A stretch of 10,029 nt of DNA from Nitrososphaerota archaeon (GTDB taxonomy: Archaea > Thermoproteota > Nitrososphaeria > Nitrososphaerales > Nitrosopumilaceae), in the NCBI GenBank assembly GCA_028867395.1, contig JAGWGO010000035.1, forward strand, positions 1 to 10,029, given 5' to 3'. Shown here piece by piece: positions 5,817-10,029 of this stretch (its first letter is position 1; each line of letters opens with the position of its first letter). Made by a program: the position numbers and the translations under genes. The notes under the pieces are model-generated. The model had not been told where the DNA came from. It was given only the letters and a program-made list of their open reading frames with translations, and did no database searches.

Positions 5817-6566
5817 CTACTCTAAGAATCTTCTAAAACTATCAAACTCACTTGATGTAAGATCACTTGATCCTTTAGAGTCAAAAATCTTCTTCATCTT
5901 TTCAAATTTTTCTGCAAGCAGCGACAAGTCTATGGGCTGTCCGGTTTCTTCATTTTTTAATCCGACATAGTACTTGACTCTCTCTTCGAATTTATCTGGA
6001 GTGATTTCCTTTATCAAGACCTCTCCGGTAGTTATTATTTTTGCCATGCGTTCTCTTTCTTTTTGTTCGAGAGTCTTTTTCTCAGCTTCTATCATTTGTT
6101 TATGATTTTCATATCCTTTCTTGATGTCAGTTAGCTGAGTCTCTAATTTTGTAAGAACGTCGGTCACAACTTCAGACGATACTTGCTCGTTTCCTTGGTT
6201 TGTTTGAGCAGTCTTGGATGTCTTGGAACTTTGCACTGGGCTCATATTTGATTCGTCAAATGTTTGTTCTGCAACTAATTTTACAACCATTGGTTTTGTC
6301 TTCTTTTTTGCTACCAGACCATATGCCACAAAACCTATTCCTGCCCAGGCTGTCCCTATTAGCAGGTATTGGATCGCGGCAATTACCACACTCAAGTGAG
6401 GGTATCCCATCTGGTGTAACATGGAAGCACTGCTTGCAGAGTTACCGCTTGTCATCGAGGATACAAAACTATGTGCGGCTTGGGAGATGTACTCTGGTGA
6501 AAAGTAATATGCTGGAATTGATACTATGGAAAGTACTGTGCCCCCAATTATCCATCCGCGTCTCAT
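5817..6566 (-). CDS. Two-pass membrane protein with cytoplasmic coiled coil, unknown function
   Basis: This 249-aa protein has two hydrophobic segments, at residues 5-22 and 58-86, joined by an outward-facing loop rich in Ser and Ala. Positive charges (RR at 2-3, KKKTK at 87-91) put both ends in the cytoplasm. Residues 105-130 are a low-complexity Ser/Thr/Gln linker, 132-176 a charged coiled coil, and 177-249 a folded-looking tail. Its last part (LLAEKFEKMKKIF ... LTSSEFDSFRRFLE) resembles the short SHOCT-like helical motif, a weak likeness only. I do not recognise the family. The ATG at 6566 has a TATA-like element (AATTAATA, 6588-6595) about 26 nt upstream, suggesting a leaderless transcript. 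The coiled-coil gene follows on the same strand, so the two may act together. A signalling or scaffold role would be a guess. Confidence 0.72.
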   Translation of the reverse strand: MRRGWIIGGTVLSIVSIPAYYFSPEYISQAAHSFVSSMTSGNSASSASMLHQMGYPHLSVVIAAIQYLLIGTAWAGIGFVAYGLVAKKKTKPMVVKLVAEQTFDESNMSPVQSSKTSKTAQTNQGNEQVSSEVVTDVLTKLETQLTDIKKGYENHKQMIEAEKKTLEQKERERMAKIITTGEVLIKEITPDKFEERVKYYVGLKNEETGQPIDLSLLAEKFEKMKKIFDSKGSSDLTSSEFDSFRRFLE

Positions 6567-6587
6567 TATATAATCGAGCTAAAGAAA

Positions 6588-6595
6588 ATTAATAT
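6588..6595 (-). promoter_or_regulatory. TATA-like box of the two-pass membrane protein gene
   Basis: The plus strand reads AATTAATA (minus TATTAATT), centred about 26 nt before the ATG at 6566. A second AT-rich run touching the start codon (6567-6572) is too close to act as its TATA box. The rest of the 197-nt region 6567-6763 shows no gene. Confidence 0.4.
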
Positions 6596-6744
6596 CAACT
6601 TGTTTGTAACACAAAATGACATATCATAACGTGGCACGAACTGAATTTTATGGACCTTCTCTCTAATAAAACTGGCTAGTCGAAAGAAACAACCACGGGT
6701 TTTAGTCGTTAAGATACAGTGGATCCTAATCTTCCCACTCTGTT

Positions 6745-6758
6745 CCAAAATAATTTGG
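6745..6758. repeat. Inverted repeat after the 6764-7291 gene
   Basis: CCAAA, four bases, then TTTGG form a 5-bp stem starting 5 nt past the stop of the minus-strand gene. No T-run follows on that strand, so a terminator role is uncertain. Confidence 0.25.
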
Positions 6759-6763
6759 TCTGA

Positions 6764-7291
6764 TTATTGGATGACAATTTCATTGGGACGCTCTGCTTCC
6801 ACCCTGAATGTAGACTTGAACATGAACTTGGTTTGAGGGGATGATGATTTTATGAACGCGATATCAAGTGACAAATCACGGCTCAGAAAAGCTGTACACG
6901 CAAGGTCTTTTTTTACTCCTCTTGAGACAAGCCCGTCGATTGATTCCTTGACCTTTTGCAGTTTTTCTATTCTTGATTTGACATCCTCCAAAGCTTTGAA
7001 ATAAATTTCGAGCTCGCCCCTCAGTCCTATTCCGTCGTATATGGCAACTCCGGCCAATTCGTGCCAGTTGCCTTTTTGGTTCTTCTTGCTGACTGGCTTT
7101 TTCTTTTTGGGGTCGACAGGCCCTGTAATTTTTTCTCTAAGATCAGCAAGCTCTGATTCGTTAGATGCATCGTTTACTCTCAGCTTCTCTCCTATTGTCT
7201 TGGAATATTGTTCCGATCTCTGCTTTAGCTCTTCAAGATCTTTATCCAAAGATGACTTGAAGGCCAAGATATTGCGAAATGATTCTGCCAT
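6764..7291 (-). CDS. Unknown protein of 175 aa, second gene of a pair
   Basis: The N-terminal part (MAESFRNILAFKSSLDKDLE and on to about residue 60) is helical and probably a coiled coil. A lysine-rich linker (DPKKKKPVSKKNQKGN, about 60-75) follows, then an alpha/beta C-terminal part from NWHELAGVAIYDG to the end, with GLRGELEIYFKALEDVKSRI near its middle. There is no signal peptide or membrane segment. I do not recognise it. The lysine-rich stretch could contact nucleic acid, which is only a guess. ATG 7291 is chosen over the in-frame TTG 7306 because GGTGGAGG (7297-7304) sits 5 nt before it as a strong ribosome binding site. The start is 17 nt after the stop of the 164-aa gene, so the two are almost certainly one operon and may form a complex. 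Confidence 0.75.
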   Translation of the reverse strand: MAESFRNILAFKSSLDKDLEELKQRSEQYSKTIGEKLRVNDASNESELADLREKITGPVDPKKKKPVSKKNQKGNWHELAGVAIYDGIGLRGELEIYFKALEDVKSRIEKLQKVKESIDGLVSRGVKKDLACTAFLSRDLSLDIAFIKSSSPQTKFMFKSTFRVEAERPNEIVIQ

Positions 7292-7296
7292 TCCTT

Positions 7297-7304
7297 CCTC
7301 CACC
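7297..7304 (-). promoter_or_regulatory. Shine-Dalgarno site of the 175-aa gene
   Basis: The minus strand reads GGTGGAGG with 5 nt to the ATG at 7291. It decides the start of this internal operon gene and contrasts with the apparently leaderless first gene of the pair. Confidence 0.7.
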
Positions 7305-7308
7305 AAAC

Positions 7309-7803
7309 TTAGCTCCCAGCCCTCTCAAGATGAAGAGATTCGTTTCCAACGATCATCTCCTCGGCGTTTGTGCCGGGAAGTCGTTTTAATGCCTTTGTGC
7401 TCTCTCGCAAAAATGATAATTTCTTGTTCTTTGTGATTCTGTCTGATCTTGCCAAGCTGATTACCCTTGGAATTGCGTACTGCAAAACACCAGATGCCTC
7501 ATCAAGTGTAAGCTGATCAAACCTTTTTTGCTCTGATTTGTAATCTGGTTTTATGATAATTATGTCAAGGACTGGGGTGAGCGTAGCTCTTGAGTTCTCT
7601 GGAAGATTCAAGATGTGTGGATCCAAATCGATTGAAAAGCCTAGATACGAGGTGATTATCTTGAGCGAATTGTAAAGGTCATCTGTTACATTGGACTTTT
7701 CCTTTTCTAGCTCGTAGACTTGGACTGCCTCGTCAACTAGTTCCTCCATGGCCTTTACGGCAGACGCTAGATTATCATCGCTTACGTTAGCTTCCGCTGT
7801 CAT
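7309..7803 (-). CDS. Unknown protein of 164 aa, first gene of a pair
   Basis: The product is soluble. Residues 8-38 form a charged helix (LASAVKAMEELVDEAVQVYE), followed by a second helix to about 55. The middle part, FSIDLDPHILNLPENSRATL and VLDIIIIKPDY, suggests a beta segment. A long helical C-terminal part, with SGVLQYAIPRVISLARSD and RESTKALKRL, follows. No catalytic motif is recognised and no family is assigned. The ATG at 7803 lies 23 nt from the centre of an excellent TATA box and has no Shine-Dalgarno, which points to a leaderless transcript. It is followed after 17 nt by the 175-aa gene. The pilin-like operon ends 123 nt upstream on the same strand, with no obvious terminator between. 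Confidence 0.72.
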   Translation of the reverse strand: MTAEANVSDDNLASAVKAMEELVDEAVQVYELEKEKSNVTDDLYNSLKIITSYLGFSIDLDPHILNLPENSRATLTPVLDIIIIKPDYKSEQKRFDQLTLDEASGVLQYAIPRVISLARSDRITKNKKLSFLRESTKALKRLPGTNAEEMIVGNESLHLERAGS

Positions 7804-7820
7804 ATGGAAGAAATTGGCTT

Positions 7821-7830
7821 TTTTATATAA
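7821..7830 (-). promoter_or_regulatory. Strong TATA box of the 164/175-aa gene pair
   Basis: The minus strand reads TTATATAAAA, the best TATA match in the window, centred about 23 nt before the ATG at 7803. It gives the pair a promoter separate from the pilin-like genes upstream. Confidence 0.6.
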
Positions 7831-7926
7831 AGAAGGTGTGTATGTAACTTGAAATTACAACTTCTCTTATTGCATCTTCTAGGTTGCTAAATGTCAAATT
7901 TTTCCATCTTGCTGACGTTTTCTCTT

Positions 7927-9234
7927 TTATGTTGCAAGAATTCCTACAAATGGTATGTTCTGTCCGTACTGAATCGTGTTTTCACTCTGGGAATTTACAA
8001 ATTTGCCAAAAAGAAGTAGAAACGCTGAATATCCATGGTTAGATTGAAGGGGGGATTTTGAAATATAGGTTGATCCACCAGCTGAACTAGCTCCAAAGTA
8101 TACCTGAACTGTACCTCCCCCATGTGGTACTTTTACACCATAGTCTGGGTTATATGAGCTTAGAGTGGGAGGGGAGGTAAGGCTAACCGAATTTACAATA
8201 TAGTATTGGTTGCTGGCAGGTGTGCCCTGAGATACATCTTGGAGCCAAAAAAAAGACTGCTGTGATATATAAAAATCACTTGTAGCGTTATTGTTAGTTA
8301 TTTTTAAGGAGAATGCTGGGTCGTATCCTCCCGGTATTTGCCATCCGGTATTCCAACTGCCGCCTTCAGTATATTGGAATTGAGTATAATTCATTGTTAG
8401 TGTCCCAGCATATACTGCATAATTGCTGCTACTCAACTGTATTACGGTTATTGTTGCAGTTGCTTGTATGGTTTGAGAATATCCATTTTGTAGTGGTTTT
8501 GTCAACTTGAAAGTACATGTATCTCCACCTGAGCCTGAAACTTTGACATTCCATGTAAAGACTGCAGTACTACCGGGGGCTAACATGGTGTATTTTGATG
8601 GATTTACTGCACTGGCTGTGCACAGAGTAGTACCAGATCCAGTGTAGGTGGGCGATGGCAAAGGTGAAGGAGTAATGTTGGTCAAAGTACTGGTACTGTT
8701 GTTGGTTACTATCATGGTCAGTGTGGTATTAAACCCTCCAGCAACAGTAGCAGGAAAGAACATTAGCTGAATATTCAATGGTTGAGCACTAGCGGAGTTC
8801 ATGGTGAATTGCTGAGTATTTCCTCTCGAGGTTACCATTTTTACATTATATGAATACAACGGATTGATGGACGCTGGTATGTTTTGACCTATGTCTGTCA
8901 GTACTCCGCCGGTAGATACAAAATTATTTGTTGGAACATAACTGTTCACCCAATCAGTTGCACTCGTATTTTGAATCCATAATTTTGTAAACTGGATTGG
9001 AAGACTACCGGTATTTGCTACTGTAATGTTCAGTTTGCCGTCTGGTACAGTCACACTTGAGATTTGAAACTTTTCCTTGTCAACATCAGTTAACTGTTGG
9101 TTTTGTACAAGCACAGATTGGTTGTAGTTGTTCAAGATTCCCATACTGTATGAGATGTACGCAATAGTAGTTGTTAGCGCAATTATGGCAAACACCATTC
9201 CTACTACACTTGCAATTCCTCTTCTGGATTTCAT
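7927..9234 (-). CDS. Large type IV pilin/archaellin-like surface protein
   Basis: This 435-aa protein has a class III signal peptide: KSRRG at 2-6, then a hydrophobic helix (IASVVGMVFAIIALTTTIAY, from residue 7), so prepilin-peptidase cleavage is expected after Gly6. The mature N-terminal helix would build the core of a filament, as in archaeal pilins and archaellins. The rest is beta-rich, Ser/Thr/Asn-rich and low in charge, suggesting two or more Ig-like domains (about 55-150, 155-265 and 270-435). Asn-x-Ser/Thr sites (for example Asn69, Asn89, Asn169, Asn186, Asn282, Asn316) suit N-glycosylation. Cys205 and Cys240 are its only cysteines and could form a disulfide. It is much longer than ordinary pilins, so it may be an adhesive tip or minor pilin. 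Its ATG overlaps the stop of the smaller pilin gene (ATGA). Confidence 0.75.
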   Translation of the reverse strand: MKSRRGIASVVGMVFAIIALTTTIAYISYSMGILNNYNQSVLVQNQQLTDVDKEKFQISSVTVPDGKLNITVANTGSLPIQFTKLWIQNTSATDWVNSYVPTNNFVSTGGVLTDIGQNIPASINPLYSYNVKMVTSRGNTQQFTMNSASAQPLNIQLMFFPATVAGGFNTTLTMIVTNNSTSTLTNITPSPLPSPTYTGSGTTLCTASAVNPSKYTMLAPGSTAVFTWNVKVSGSGGDTCTFKLTKPLQNGYSQTIQATATITVIQLSSSNYAVYAGTLTMNYTQFQYTEGGSWNTGWQIPGGYDPAFSLKITNNNATSDFYISQQSFFWLQDVSQGTPASNQYYIVNSVSLTSPPTLSSYNPDYGVKVPHGGGTVQVYFGASSAGGSTYISKSPLQSNHGYSAFLLLFGKFVNSQSENTIQYGQNIPFVGILAT

Positions 9235-9752
9235 GGTGGTGCCGCCTGTGTGGTAAATATCGAACCTCTAGCAGTAGTAACAGTGATAGTGTCTGGTTCC
9301 TTACTTTTCCACATAGTTTTGTTTGGAAGTTGGGCAGCTACAGTATAGGAATTTTGTGGCAATATGTTAGTAGGCAATATAGTGCCTTTAGTATAATTTT
9401 GAATATTAGTGCCATTGACCTGAATCTGGTTCACTCTTATCCCTACAGTCCCAGTGTTGGTTAGTGTTACATTTACCGTGTCATTGCCATTCTGTGAAAC
9501 ACAATTATGACAAAATGCTATATTTTCTATAACCAAATTTTCCGTGATTTGATTGGTATCGTTGGATGCTGTAGTAGATAACGCAGTCTCAAAAACTTTG
9601 AGATTGCCGTTTGACCATGCAACCAGAGCACTTCCCAAGACTGCAACTGTAGTCAACATTAATGCAGCGGTAACGACTGTAGCCAAGCCCCTTCTAGGAG
9701 AAAACCCGAAATTTGTTAGACCTTTGTTATGGGATCTAATGATGTCCACCAT
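9231..9752 (-). CDS. Small type IV pilin-like protein
   Basis: This 173-aa protein has a 22-residue leader ending PRRG and then a hydrophobic helix (LATVVTAALMLTTVAVLGSA), so class III cleavage is expected after Gly22. The mature part is beta-rich, with an Ig-like core (DTVNVTLTNTGTVGIRVNQI, 91-110) and five Asn-x-Ser/Thr sites (64, 94, 113, 119, 144). An unusual CHNC (Cys81-Cys84) lies at the start of the globular part. It could be a tight disulfide or a metal site. The TGA stop overlaps the start of the large pilin-like gene by 4 nt, and the preceding frame stops only 4 nt before its ATG, so the three appear co-transcribed and the two pilins are probably coupled in translation and partners in one filament. 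The pilus ATPase and membrane platform genes are not seen here. Confidence 0.75.
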   Translation of the reverse strand: MVDIIRSHNKGLTNFGFSPRRGLATVVTAALMLTTVAVLGSALVAWSNGNLKVFETALSTTASNDTNQITENLVIENIAFCHNCVSQNGNDTVNVTLTNTGTVGIRVNQIQVNGTNIQNYTKGTILPTNILPQNSYTVAAQLPNKTMWKSKEPDTITVTTARGSIFTTQAAPP

Positions 9753-9756
9753 GTTA

Positions 9757-10029
9757 CTAAACCGTGGTTATCTTTTGTTCTTCGATCAGAGATTCTGGAA
9801 TTTCCGCTTCTATATCTGCCTGTTTTTCGGTCTCTGCAAAATTATCTGCCATCTTTGTTTCCTCGACAGGTTCTTGCTCGTCATGCCTCTCCTCCACCTG
9901 CTCCAATCTAGGCATTATGCCTTGATTGCCTGTCTTTGCAATCTCGGCAAGCTTGTACGCAGGACATGGTACCTGCATGGTTTTTGATGTGATATACAGG
10001 AACGGGAAAATCTCTTGGTATAATGTATT
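9757..10029 (-). CDS. Protein with acidic C-terminal tail, probably cut by the right edge
   Basis: The frame ends at 9757 and is open to the right edge. Before the first ATG (9978) it reads TLYQRFFPFLYITSKT, which looks protein-like, so the window probably holds only the C-terminal 90 residues of a longer gene. The alternative is a complete 73-aa protein from ATG 9978, but no ribosome binding site supports it. Visible are VPCPAYKLAEIAKTG, which looks like the end of a folded domain, and then a strongly acidic, Glu/Gln-rich, disordered tail (from PRLEQVEERHDEQEP to the end). I do not recognise the family. It lies 4 nt before the small pilin-like gene on the same strand, so a role in making or exporting the pilins is possible. 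Confidence 0.55.
   Translation of the reverse strand, partial: NTLYQEIFPFLYITSKTMQVPCPAYKLAEIAKTGNQGIMPRLEQVEERHDEQEPVEETKMADNFAETEKQADIEAEIPESLIEEQKITTV

Noticed and set aside
6566..6748. 60-codon open frame on the minus strand between the membrane protein and the unknown gene pair
   Set aside because: It overlaps the promoter and start of the membrane-protein gene, has no ribosome binding site, and its composition (Cys, Ile, Phe, Arg mix) looks random.
6600..6763. Possible tRNA or small RNA in the 197-nt intergenic stretch
   Set aside because: No cloverleaf pairing, no GGTTCRA T-loop motif and no paired C/D box motifs were found on either strand.
7041..7436. Long plus-strand open frame opposite the unknown gene pair
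   Set aside because: It is antisense to two well-supported genes, and its Ser/Phe/Leu-rich product is typical of a reverse-strand shadow.
1..10029. CRISPR array, insertion sequence, integrase or attachment site
   Set aside because: No regularly spaced repeats, transposase-like protein or terminal inverted repeats were seen. The window reads as ordinary chromosomal genes.

Overview
The window looks like chromosomal DNA of an archaeon, most likely an ammonia-oxidising Nitrososphaerota (Thaumarchaeota). The reasons are AT-rich DNA with compact genes, archaeal TATA-like boxes about 23-31 nt before first-gene starts, two TrmB-family regulators, two type IV pilin-like proteins with class III signal peptides, and a biotin gene set (bioB, bioA, bioD). 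The phylum is inferred from gene content and style. No rRNA or other marker gene confirms it.

Left part (1-4103), biotin region. The start of bioB (cut by the left edge) and the whole of bioA lie on the minus strand, and bioD lies on the plus strand. BioA and BioD catalyse consecutive steps (KAPA to DAPA to dethiobiotin) and BioB makes biotin from dethiobiotin. Between bioA and bioB there is a near-perfect BirA-type operator (159-190) just upstream of a TATA-like box for bioB. A TrmB-family regulator is divergent from bioD across a 130-bp region holding a 10-bp-spaced direct repeat and a near-palindrome. A 41-codon gene with a clear Shine-Dalgarno site lies between bioA and the regulator. A 180-aa unknown gene converges on bioD.

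Middle part (4104-6763). A second TrmB paralogue aligns with the first without gaps over its last 268 residues. A short plus-strand gene runs into it from the other side, and its frame stays open for about 260 nt antisense to the regulator. Next come a small coiled-coil protein and a two-pass membrane protein with a long cytoplasmic coiled coil, both on the minus strand.

Right part (6764-10029), all minus strand. Two unknown soluble proteins form a tight pair behind a strong TATA box. Upstream of them, two pilin-like secreted proteins overlap by 4 nt. A further reading frame with a very acidic C-terminus ends 4 nt before the first pilin gene and stays open to the right edge. These three probably form one operon for a surface filament or adhesin. 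No tRNA, rRNA, CRISPR array or transposon was found, and no gene-free stretch exceeds about 206 nt.
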